Positions 5,457-11,743 of a stretch of DNA of 11,854 bases are shown in pieces. The position numbers and the translations under genes were made by a program. This stretch comes from JAWLCG01 sp041687295 (GTDB lineage Bacteria; Planctomycetota; Phycisphaerae; SM23-33; FEN-1343): NCBI GenBank assembly GCA_041687295.1, contig JAWLCG010000125.1, positions 1 to 11,854 on the forward strand, in the 5' to 3' direction. Position 1 is the first letter of the stretch. Every line of letters starts with the position of its first letter. The notes under the pieces are model-generated. The model worked only from the letters and a program-made list of their open reading frames with translations. It ran no database searches and was not told the DNA's origin.

Positions 5457-6621
5457 GCTGAAACTCCCGGGCGGGGTCCTCGGGGTGGGCGGTGACGGAG
5501 ATGATCATCGCCACCGCCGCCGCCACCAGCACCAGGGCCGTGCCCCCCGCCGAGACCAGCGGCAGACTGACGCCCGTCGGAGGGGCCGTGTCGGTATTGA
5601 CCGCCACGTGCAGCAGGGCCTGCAGCGTCAGCAGCAGCCCCAGGCCGCCGGCGAGCAGCTGGCCCGGGCGGTCGGTCGAGCGGGTCATCGCCCGCCACGA
5701 GGCGTACAGCAGCACCGCCAGCAGGCCCAGCAGCAGCACCGCGCCGAGGAAGCCCAGCTCCTCGCAGATCACGGCGAAGATGAAGTCCGTGTTGTCCTCG
5801 GGCAGGTAGCCCAGCTTGAGCGCCCCAGCTCCGAGGCCTTTGCCCTGCAGGCCGCCCGAGCCGATGGCGATCAGGGCCTGGTCGACTTGATAGCTCAGGC
5901 CCGCTTCGGCATGCTCGCCGAGGCCGAAGAACGACTCGATGCGGGCCCAGCGGTTCTCGTTGCGGACGACCAGCAGGTAGAACGCCCCGCCCATCAGCGG
6001 CACGAGCGTCAGCAGGTAGTACCCCGGCACGCCGGCCAGCAGCAGCACCGCGGCGGCCGAGCCGGCGATGATGCAGCCGGTGCCGAAATCCTCGACGATG
6101 ACGATGGCCGCGCACGCCCCGATCAGGCCAATGGCGGGCAGGTAGGTGCGGGTGAAGCTGCGGACCTTCTTGCCCCGCCCGCCCAGCCAGTAGGCCAGGA
6201 AGATCACCAGTGTGAGCTTGACCAGCTCGCTGGGCTGAAAGCTCAGCGTGTAGGGTGCCGGCCCGACGTGCAGCCAGCGGCGGGCGCCGTTGATCTCGCG
6301 CCCGACGCCGGGGATGAGCACCGCGACGGCCAGGCCGACGGCCACCAGCAGCAGCACCGCCGCCGGCAGCGGTCCGCGCCGGCCCCCGCCCAGCCAGCGG
6401 TAGTCCAGCCGCCACAGCGTGCACAGCACCGCCAGGGCCAGGGCGGCGTACATCACGTGGCGCACCTCCCGGCGGGCCAGCAGGGGCTCCTGCCCGGCCA
6501 CGCTGGCCGAGGCCGAGAAGACCATGATCGCCCCCAGCGCCAGCAGGGCCGTCGCCGTCAGCAGCAGCGCCTGCCCGATGGGGTTCTGCGCCAGCGTCAA
6601 CCGTGTGCGTTCGCCGTCCAT
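5449..6621 (-). CDS. ftsW: Septal peptidoglycan glycosyltransferase FtsW (SEDS family)
   Basis: This polytopic membrane protein polymerises lipid II glycan chains at the division site together with a partner transpeptidase. It has 390 residues and about ten hydrophobic segments. The SEDS motifs seen are GAIMVFSAS in the first membrane helix (30-38), RWLHVG...FQPSELVKL (115-136), VEDFGTG (176-182), SYQVDQALIAIGSGGLQGKGLG (243-264) and LPEDNTDFIFAVICEELG (273-290). D279 is at the usual catalytic position. PPTGVSLPLVSAGGT (347-361) is the equivalent of the canonical PTKGLPLPFISYGGS. ATG 6621 is chosen because GGAG lies six bases upstream. The frame stays open to 6753, but the extra residues translate two repeats. 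RodA is the main alternative. Its place next to murG favours FtsW. Confidence 0.93.
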   Translation of the reverse strand: MDGERTRLTLAQNPIGQALLLTATALLALGAIMVFSASASVAGQEPLLARREVRHVMYAALALAVLCTLWRLDYRWLGGGRRGPLPAAVLLLVAVGLAVAVLIPGVGREINGARRWLHVGPAPYTLSFQPSELVKLTLVIFLAYWLGGRGKKVRSFTRTYLPAIGLIGACAAIVIVEDFGTGCIIAGSAAAVLLLAGVPGYYLLTLVPLMGGAFYLLVVRNENRWARIESFFGLGEHAEAGLSYQVDQALIAIGSGGLQGKGLGAGALKLGYLPEDNTDFIFAVICEELGFLGAVLLLGLLAVLLYASWRAMTRSTDRPGQLLAGGLGLLLTLQALLHVAVNTDTAPPTGVSLPLVSAGGTALVLVAAAVAMIISVTAHPEDPAREFQRG

Positions 6622-6640
6622 GGCGGGCTCCGGAGAGGGG

Positions 6641-6670
6641 TCGATTTCTGGTTTTCGATTTTCGATCGAC
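6641..6670. repeat. T-rich GATTTTCGATT-type repeat, second copy
   Basis: This run of GATTT and GATTTTCGAT words resembles 1627-1659 and is in the same orientation on the plus strand. It lies 20 bases upstream of the ftsW start, in the ddl-ftsW gap. On the ftsW coding strand it appears as an A-rich tract. Confidence 0.55.
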
Positions 6671-6727
6671 GGAGGCTGACGCCCCGCATCGACGCGGCGC
6701 TCTGGTGTAGACGGGGCTCTTACCCAA

Positions 6728-6751
6728 GCCCACAGATTGCTATCTGTGGGC
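6728..6751. repeat. 24-bp hairpin repeat, copy 1
   Basis: GCCCACAGAT and ATCTGTGGGC form a perfect 10-bp stem around loop TGCT. The same stem occurs at 10517-10540 with loop TGCG, and a variant occurs at 10641-10668. It lies 39 bases past the ddl stop, in the gap before ftsW. There is no T tract. Confidence 0.8.
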
Positions 6752-6790
6752 ATCGGGGCGGTGCGCCCGACGGCGCCCCCGCGCCTCGGG

Positions 6791-7741
6791 TTACCGCGCC
6801 ACCGCCGAGGCGGTGCCGCGACTCAGCGCCATCGCCACCAGCTGCTCGCAGAGGTCATCGAAGCCGATGCCGACGCGCTGGGCGGCCTTGGGCAGCAGCG
6901 AATGGCTCGTGAAGCCGGGGATCGTGTTGGTCTCCAGCAGCCAGGGCCGCCCGGCCCCGTCGAGCAGGATGTCGGTGCGGCTCATGTCGCGGCAGCCCAG
7001 GGCGGCGTGGGCGGCCAGGGCCATTTGCTCCAGTCGCTGGGCGGAGGCTGTGTCCAGGCCGTGGTCGAAGACGTAGTCCGTCGCGTCGTCGGCATACTTG
7101 GCCGTGTAGTCGTAGAAGCTGCGCCGCGGGCGGATCTCGATCAGCGGCAGGGCCCGGTCGCCCAGGACGCCGACGGTCATCTCGCGCCCGGCCACGAAGG
7201 CCTCGACCATCACCCGGCCATAGGTGCCCAGCAGGCGGTCGAGGGCGTCGTCGCGCGTGGCGGCGTCGCGGGCGATGATCACGTCGACGCTCGAGCCGCC
7301 GTCGATGGGCTTGACCACGCAGGGCAGGCCGACCTCGGCCAGCCGTTGGGCCCGCGGGGCGGCGTCGAGCAGGGGGGCGATCTCGGCCCAGTCGGGCGTG
7401 GGCAGGTGGGCCTGGCGGTAGGCGAGCTTGCTGGCGAGCTTGTCCATGGCCAGCGCGCTGGCCCGGGGCCCCGAGCCGACGTAGGGCAGCTGGCGGTCCT
7501 GGCAGAGCTGCTGGACCTGCCCGTCCTCGCCGAAGCGCCCGTGCAGAGCGATGAACACCACGTCGATGCCGTCGGCTTCCAGGGCGGACGAGTCGTCCGG
7601 GGCGATGTCCGCCCGCCGAACGCGGTGGCCGCGACGGGCCAGGGCGTCGGCGACGGCCGAGCCGGACACCAGCGACACCTCGCGCTCGCGGCTGGGCCCG
7701 CCCATCAGCACCAGGATGTCCAGGGGCCTGTCCGTGGCCAT
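6791..7741 (-). CDS. ddl: D-alanine--D-alanine ligase
   Basis: This cytoplasmic ATP-grasp enzyme joins two D-alanines, the dipeptide that ends the peptidoglycan stem and is added by MurF. It has 316 residues, the usual Ddl length. The motifs are GGPSREREVSLVSG (14-27), ALHGRFGEDG (65-74), YVGSG...MDK (87-101), KPIDGGSSVDV (144-154), VEAFVAGREMTVGV (179-192), IEIRPRRSFYDYTAKY (201-216), and the metal-binding SRTD (D257) with LETNTIPGFTSHS (E270, N272). ATG 7741 has GGAGGG four bases upstream. The longer frame from 7771 starts inside the tandem repeat and is less likely. It is separated from murB by 279 bases with repeats and from ftsW by 169 bases, so it may have its own promoter. Confidence 0.95.
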   Translation of the reverse strand: MATDRPLDILVLMGGPSREREVSLVSGSAVADALARRGHRVRRADIAPDDSSALEADGIDVVFIALHGRFGEDGQVQQLCQDRQLPYVGSGPRASALAMDKLASKLAYRQAHLPTPDWAEIAPLLDAAPRAQRLAEVGLPCVVKPIDGGSSVDVIIARDAATRDDALDRLLGTYGRVMVEAFVAGREMTVGVLGDRALPLIEIRPRRSFYDYTAKYADDATDYVFDHGLDTASAQRLEQMALAAHAALGCRDMSRTDILLDGAGRPWLLETNTIPGFTSHSLLPKAAQRVGIGFDDLCEQLVAMALSRGTASAVAR

Positions 7742-7766
7742 CGTACCCTCCGTGGGACGAGAAGAG

Positions 7767-7798
7767 GTCACTGCGTCACTGCGTCAACGCGTCACTGC
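7767..7798. repeat. Four tandem 8-bp units upstream of ddl
   Basis: The units are GTCACTGC (7767), GTCACTGC (7775), GTCAACGC (7783) and GTCACTGC (7791). They are contiguous, and one unit has two changes. The array starts 26 bases upstream of the ddl start codon. The spacing is shorter than one DNA turn. It could be a variable microsatellite-like array or a set of half-sites for a regulator. Confidence 0.75.
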
Positions 7799-7854
7799 GC
7801 AGAATCCAAAGGCCCAGCCTCGTCAGCCGCGGCGCCCGATGCCAGAAGCAGGAC

Positions 7855-8012
7855 GCGGGCGCCGTATGGAGTGCGGCGGCTGAGACGCCGCTTTGGATCG
7901 GTTGCGCCTGGGCCAGCCAAAGCGGCGTCAAGGCCGCCGCACTCCATACTGCCCAGGCACGCTTGGACGCCGTCGTTGCCGGGCCTCGCTGCGCTCGACC
8001 CGGCCTACGGGC
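7855..8012 (+). repeat. Palindromic element, copy D
   Basis: This has the same subtype and orientation as 4162-4320. The core (7868-7945, 78 bases) has outer arms GGAGTGCGGCGGC and GCCGCCGCACTCC and inner arms CGCCGCTTTGG and CCAAAGCGGCG. It has the same leading GCGGGCGCC and the same tail as copy C. The loop differs strongly from copy C while the arms are kept. It lies nine bases beyond the murB stop, in the gap before ddl. Confidence 0.85.
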
Positions 8013-8020
8013 CTGGGGGC

Positions 8021-8899
8021 TTACCAGACTTCGAGTTCCAGTTCGAGGTAGACTTCGAAGCGGTTGTAGACGGCCTCGCGGATTCTGTTGATGAGCTTGA
8101 GGACGTCGCTGGCGCGGGCGCCCTTGTCGGCCAGGATGAAGTTGGCGTGCTTCTCGCTGACGACGGCGCCGCCGACGCGGACGCCCTTCAGGCCGGCCTG
8201 GTCGATCAGGGCCCCGGCGCTCAGGCCGCGGGGGTTCTTGAAGATGCACCCGGCGTTGCGCGAGCCCAGGGGCTGGGAGTTCTTCTTGTGGAACCAGATC
8301 TCCTTGACCTGCGGCAGGATGCGGGCGGGGTCGTCCTCGGCGACGCGGAAGGTCGCCCCGAGGATGAATCGGCTGGTGATGTTCGTGGAGCGGTAGCCGA
8401 AGATCAGGTCGTCGCGGGTGCGGGTGAAGGGCACACCGTCGAGGCCCATGACCTCGACGGTCTCGATGATGTTGCCGATGTCGCCGAAGAGGCCCCCGGC
8501 GTTCATCCGCACGCCGCCGCCGACGCTGCCGGGGATGCCCGTGAGCGGCTCGAGGCCCGTCCAGCCCTGGCGGACGCAGTGGAAGACGAGCTTCTGCATG
8601 TCGTAGCCGGCGCCGACGGTGAGCCGCCCGTCGCGGCAGGCGAGCCGGCGGAACTCCTCGCCGGCCAGGCGGACCACGACGCCCTTGACGCCGCCGTCGT
8701 CGACCAGCAGGTTCGCCCCGCCGCCGAGCACGCGGATGGGCAGGTCGTTCCCGCGGCAGCGCGCAACGACGTCGGTGAGCTCCGCAAGCGTCTGCGGCTC
8801 TACAAAGAACTCGGCCGGGCCGCCCAGGCCAAACCACGTGTGGCGGGCCAGCGGCTCGTCGGTCCTAACGATCGCTTCCAAGCCAGCGAACCACTTCAT
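8021..8899 (-). CDS. murB: UDP-N-acetylenolpyruvoylglucosamine reductase
   Basis: This FAD enzyme reduces UDP-GlcNAc-enolpyruvate with NADPH to UDP-MurNAc, the substrate of MurC. It has 292 residues, the short (type II-like) form. The motifs are HTWFGLGGPAE (20-30), the FAD-binding VLGGGANLLV (57-66), GIPGSVGGGVRMNAGG (121-136), FGYRST (167-172, with R170), GCIFKNP (217-223), SAGALIDQAGLKG (227-239) and the terminal LELEVW with the late glutamate. The residue that is Ser in E. coli MurB (GSFFKNP) is Cys here (C218). ATG 8899 lies within the end of murC, giving a 35-base overlap. The ribosome site is weak (GGGA), so coupling to murC translation is likely. GTG 8869 is a possible shorter start. 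Confidence 0.95.
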   Translation of the reverse strand: MKWFAGLEAIVRTDEPLARHTWFGLGGPAEFFVEPQTLAELTDVVARCRGNDLPIRVLGGGANLLVDDGGVKGVVVRLAGEEFRRLACRDGRLTVGAGYDMQKLVFHCVRQGWTGLEPLTGIPGSVGGGVRMNAGGLFGDIGNIIETVEVMGLDGVPFTRTRDDLIFGYRSTNITSRFILGATFRVAEDDPARILPQVKEIWFHKKNSQPLGSRNAGCIFKNPRGLSAGALIDQAGLKGVRVGGAVVSEKHANFILADKGARASDVLKLINRIREAVYNRFEVYLELELEVW

Positions 8900-10304
8900 C
8901 GGCGATTTCCCAGACGTTGCCGGCCCCCATCGTCACCACCAGATCGCCCGGGGCCAGGGTCTGCTTCAGGTGTTCGACGATCTCGTCAAAGCTCTTGCGG
9001 TACTCGGCCTGCCCGCCGGTGAGGCGAATCTGGCTGACCAGGTCCCGCGACGAAATATAGTCCATTTCCCGCACGCTGTCTCGCACGAAGTAGATGTCCG
9101 GCACGATTACCGCGTCGGCGGCGGCGAAACTGCGGGCAAAGTCCTTCAGCAGGAACCGCGTCCGGCTGTGCTGGTGGGGCTGGAAGACGCACACCAGCCG
9201 GCTCGGGGCGTACTTGTCGCGCAGGGCGCGGAGGGTCACCTGGACCTCGGTGGGGTGGTGGGCGTAGTCGTCGACCACCGTAACGCCCTGGCGACGCCCC
9301 TTGAGCGTCATCCGCCGCAGGGCGCCGGCGAAACTGCCGAGCCCCTCGGCGATCTGCACCGGCGAGAGCCCCGCCTGGTGCAGCAGGGCACAGGCGGCCA
9401 GGGCGTTATAGACGTTGTGCAGCCCCGGCAGGGCCAGCTGGATCGTCGTGAAGGGCGCCCCGCGGAAGCTCACGCGAAAGCGGAACGCCCCGTGGTCGGG
9501 CACCAGGTCGGTCGCCCGCCAGCAGCACTCCTCGGCCGTGCCGAAGGTCTGCACCTCGCAGGCGGCCCCGCGGATGGCGGCGGCGACGTTGCGGTCCTCG
9601 CCGTTGACCACGGCCAGCCCCTCGGCCGGCACGCGGGCGAGGAAGCTGCGGAAGGCCTCGATGATGCTCTCCAGGTCGCGGTAGCAGTCGAGGTGGTCCT
9701 CTTCGATGTTCAGCACCGCCGCCAGACGCGGCGAGAGGTTCAGGAAGCTGCGGTCGAACTCGCACGCCTCGGCCACGAAGTACGGGCCCGTGCCGGCGTG
9801 GCTGGGCCCGCCCAACTGCGGCACGGTCGCGCCGATGATGAAGCTGGGGTCCACGCCGGCCGAGCTCAGGGCGTAGGCGACCATGCCGCACGTCGAGCTC
9901 TTGCCGTGCGTGCCGGCGATGGCGATGCCCCACTGGGCCGCCAGCAGCTCGCCGAGCATCTGGCTGTACTTGACCACCGCCAGGCCGCGCTGCCGGGCGG
10001 CGACCAGCTCGGGGTTCTCCGTGTGGATGGCGGCCGAGTAGACCACCCGGTCGCACGGGGCGGGCAGGTTCTCGGCCTGCTGACCGATGCGGACCCCCAC
10101 GCCCAGGGCGGCGAGGCTCTCGGTGGCCCCGCTGGGCGAGCGGTCCGAACCGGTTACCGTCGCGCCGCGGGCGTGGAGCATCTCGGCCAGGGCACGCATG
10201 CCCGCCCCTCCGATGCCCACCAGGTGAATGGCCTGGCCGGCGAAGGTCTGGGCGACAGGGGCAGCAGCGACGGACTGGGCATTGGCGGGCATCGTACCGG
10301 GCAT
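8865..10304 (-). CDS. murC: UDP-N-acetylmuramate--L-alanine ligase
   Basis: This cytoplasmic Mur ligase adds L-Ala to UDP-MurNAc using ATP, the first amino acid of the stem peptide. It has 479 residues, the normal length. The motifs are the N-terminal Rossmann HLVGIGGAGM (27-36), the ATP loop GTHGKSST (131-138, with S-S where T-T is common), EACEFDRSFL (179-188), NIEEDHLD (199-206), LPGLHNVYNALAA (292-304), VVDDYAHHPTEV (343-354) and FQPHQHSRT (374-382). ATG 10304 is preferred because AAGGAGG lies 11 bases upstream. The in-frame TTG at 10331 comes before that site and ATG 10292 lies too far from it. It is probably the first gene of the block, with a 386-base gap behind it. Confidence 0.95.
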   Translation of the reverse strand: MPGTMPANAQSVAAAPVAQTFAGQAIHLVGIGGAGMRALAEMLHARGATVTGSDRSPSGATESLAALGVGVRIGQQAENLPAPCDRVVYSAAIHTENPELVAARQRGLAVVKYSQMLGELLAAQWGIAIAGTHGKSSTCGMVAYALSSAGVDPSFIIGATVPQLGGPSHAGTGPYFVAEACEFDRSFLNLSPRLAAVLNIEEDHLDCYRDLESIIEAFRSFLARVPAEGLAVVNGEDRNVAAAIRGAACEVQTFGTAEECCWRATDLVPDHGAFRFRVSFRGAPFTTIQLALPGLHNVYNALAACALLHQAGLSPVQIAEGLGSFAGALRRMTLKGRRQGVTVVDDYAHHPTEVQVTLRALRDKYAPSRLVCVFQPHQHSRTRFLLKDFARSFAAADAVIVPDIYFVRDSVREMDYISSRDLVSQIRLTGGQAEYRKSFDEIVEHLKQTLAPGDLVVTMGAGNVWEIADEVVRWLGSDR

Positions 10305-10315
10305 GGTAGCGTGTT

Positions 10316-10322
10316 CCTCCTT
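10316..10322 (-). promoter_or_regulatory. Ribosome binding site that sets the murC start
   Basis: AAGGAGG on the minus strand is a full anti-Shine-Dalgarno match, 11 bases before ATG 10304. It sits inside the reading frame that a TTG start at 10331 would use, so it argues for the ATG. Confidence 0.7.
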
Positions 10323-10516
10323 GAAACGCAAACCGGCTGGCGGGTTCCCTCCCGCAGGCGACCGACGAGTGGATGGGAAGCCGCCCTCATACTCTCTATC
10401 GCCCCGCGCGGCGGCGATTCTTTACCCCTTCATCGCGGATTGTGGCGGCTGCCCCTCCGACAAGGCGGATGCGCCTGCGTCCCCCTGATCCAAGCCCCCG
10501 CGGGGGACCTTCCCAA

Positions 10517-10540
10517 GCCCACAGATTGCGATCTGTGGGC
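10517..10540. repeat. 24-bp hairpin repeat, copy 2
   Basis: GCCCACAGAT / ATCTGTGGGC with loop TGCG has the same stem as 6728-6751. The matching sequence extends a few bases upstream (CCCAA) and loosely downstream, where GGGCGCCC- and CGGCGCC-like words follow both copies. Confidence 0.8.
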
Positions 10541-10640
10541 GTCTCGTGCGGGGCGCCCGGGCTGGGCACAACGGCGCCTTGGGGGCGAGGGCGCCGCACC
10601 CCGCGTCCCCCCATCCCGTCCAGGCGGACCTCGCCTGACG

Positions 10641-10668
10641 AAGCCCACGGATCGCAATCCGTGGGCTT
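10641..10668. repeat. 28-bp hairpin repeat, copy 3 (inverted variant)
   Basis: AAGCCCACGGAT and ATCCGTGGGCTT form a perfect 12-bp stem around CGCA. The loop is the reverse complement of the loop in copy 2, so the copy is inverted. One stem base pair differs from the other copies on both sides at once (A-T to G-C). It lies 22 bases past the ruvB stop and could protect or end the ruvB message, though no T run follows. Confidence 0.8.
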
Positions 10669-10690
10669 GGGTTGCGCAGGGTCGTCGGGC

Positions 10691-11743
10691 TTACTCAGTC
10701 TCTTCGTCGCCGTTGAACAGTCCGACGGTGGGGCCGGCGCCGGGGGCGGGCTTGAGGCCGAGGTGTTCGTAGGCGCGGAGGGTGACGCTTCGGCCGCGGC
10801 GGGTGCGGGCGAGCAGGCCGGCCTGCAGCAGGTAGGGCTCGACGACGTCGACGAGGGTATCGACCTCCTCGCCGAGGGTGGCGGCGACGGCCTCGATGCC
10901 GACGGGCCCGCCGCGGTAGATGTCGATGATGATCCGCAGGAAGTTGCGGTCCAGCTCGTCGAGGCCCAGCGGGTCGATGCCCTCGAGCTTGAGGGCGGCC
11001 TGGACGATCTCGGGCGTCATCCGCCCGGCCCCGCGGACCTCGGCGTAGTCGCGGCAGCGGCGGACCAGGCGGTTGGCGATTCGCGGCGTGCCGCGGGCGC
11101 GGTGGGCGATCAGGGCGACGGCGGGCTCGTCGTAGGGCAGCTTGAGCATCTCGGCGGACATGCGGACGCGGGCGGCGAGGTCCTCGGGGTTCCAGAACTC
11201 CAGGTGATGGCTGATGCCGAAGCGGGTCCGCAGCGGCGGGCTCAGCAGGCCCGCCCGGGTCGTCGCGCCGATCAGGGTGAAGGGCTTGAGCGGCAGGTTG
11301 ATCGTTCGGCTGTGCATGCCCGAGTCGACCACGAAATCGACCTTGTAGTCCTCCATCGCCGGGTAGATGTACTCCTCGACGCTGGGGGTGAGCCGGTGGA
11401 TCTCGTCGATGAACAGCACGTTGCCCTGCTCGAGGTTGGTCAGGATGCCGACCAGGTCGCTGGGCTTGGTCAGGGCCGGGCCGGACGTGACCTTGATGGC
11501 GGCGTCCATCTCGTGGGCGATGACGTAGGCGAGCGTCGTCTTGCCCAGCCCCGGCGGGCCATGCAGCAGGACGTGCTCCATCGGCTCGGAGCGGTTGCGG
11601 GCGGCCTCGATGGCGATGCGGAGCTTCTCCATCAGCTCCGGGGCGCCGAGGCACTCGTCCAGCCGGCTGGGACGCAGGGCGTTGTTGAACGTCTCGTCCT
11701 CAGGCCCCAGCGACTCCGACGCGATGATCTTTTCACGGCTCAT
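10691..11743 (-). CDS. ruvB: Holliday junction branch migration ATPase RuvB
   Basis: This is the AAA+ motor that, with RuvA, drives branch migration of Holliday junctions during recombinational repair. It has 350 residues, the usual length. The motifs are Walker A GPPGLGKT (62-69), Walker B FIDEIHRL (111-118), sensor 1 GATTRAG (159-165), the arginine-finger region PLRTRFG (170-176), sensor 2 near GTPRIANRLVRRCRD (about 214-229) and a C-terminal winged helix with GPVGIEAVAATLGEEVDTLVDVVEPYLLQAGLLARTRRGR. ATG 11743 has GGGAG five bases upstream. ruvA and ruvC are not seen. The 111 bases upstream hold a hairpin and no gene end, so ruvB may be transcribed apart from ruvA. Confidence 0.97.
   Translation of the reverse strand: MSREKIIASESLGPEDETFNNALRPSRLDECLGAPELMEKLRIAIEAARNRSEPMEHVLLHGPPGLGKTTLAYVIAHEMDAAIKVTSGPALTKPSDLVGILTNLEQGNVLFIDEIHRLTPSVEEYIYPAMEDYKVDFVVDSGMHSRTINLPLKPFTLIGATTRAGLLSPPLRTRFGISHHLEFWNPEDLAARVRMSAEMLKLPYDEPAVALIAHRARGTPRIANRLVRRCRDYAEVRGAGRMTPEIVQAALKLEGIDPLGLDELDRNFLRIIIDIYRGGPVGIEAVAATLGEEVDTLVDVVEPYLLQAGLLARTRRGRSVTLRAYEHLGLKPAPGAGPTVGLFNGDEETE

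Larger units (their letters stand above)
10305..10690. other. Gene-free region between ruvB and murC
   Basis: These 386 bases contain hairpin repeats at 10517-10540 and 10641-10668 and a 12-bp palindrome, CCCCCGCGGGGG, at 10495-10506. The stretch around 10391-10440 is less GC-rich (CTCTCTATC, TTCTTTACCCCTTC on the plus strand) and is the most likely place for a murC promoter. No clear -35/-10 pair could be drawn. Open frames here are short, have unconvincing composition and run through the repeats. Confidence 0.6.

Noticed and set aside
4386..5495. Long plus-strand frame opposite murG
   Set aside because: It is a Gly/Ala/Val-rich low-complexity shadow with no recognisable motif, while the murG frame is complete. 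Similar shadows opposite malQ, ftsW, ddl, murB, murC and ruvB were dropped for the same reason.
6622..6753. Upstream ftsW start at 6753
   Set aside because: The added 44 residues translate the 24-bp hairpin and the T-rich repeat. ATG 6621 has GGAG at proper spacing.
7742..7771. Upstream ddl start at 7771
   Set aside because: It starts inside the tandem 8-bp array and contains the GGAGGG site that serves ATG 7741.
7767..7798. CRISPR-like array
   Set aside because: The units are 8 bases and contiguous, with no spacers, and no cas genes are present.
10305..10331. TTG start for murC at 10331
   Set aside because: A full AAGGAGG lies inside this extension, pointing to ATG 10304.
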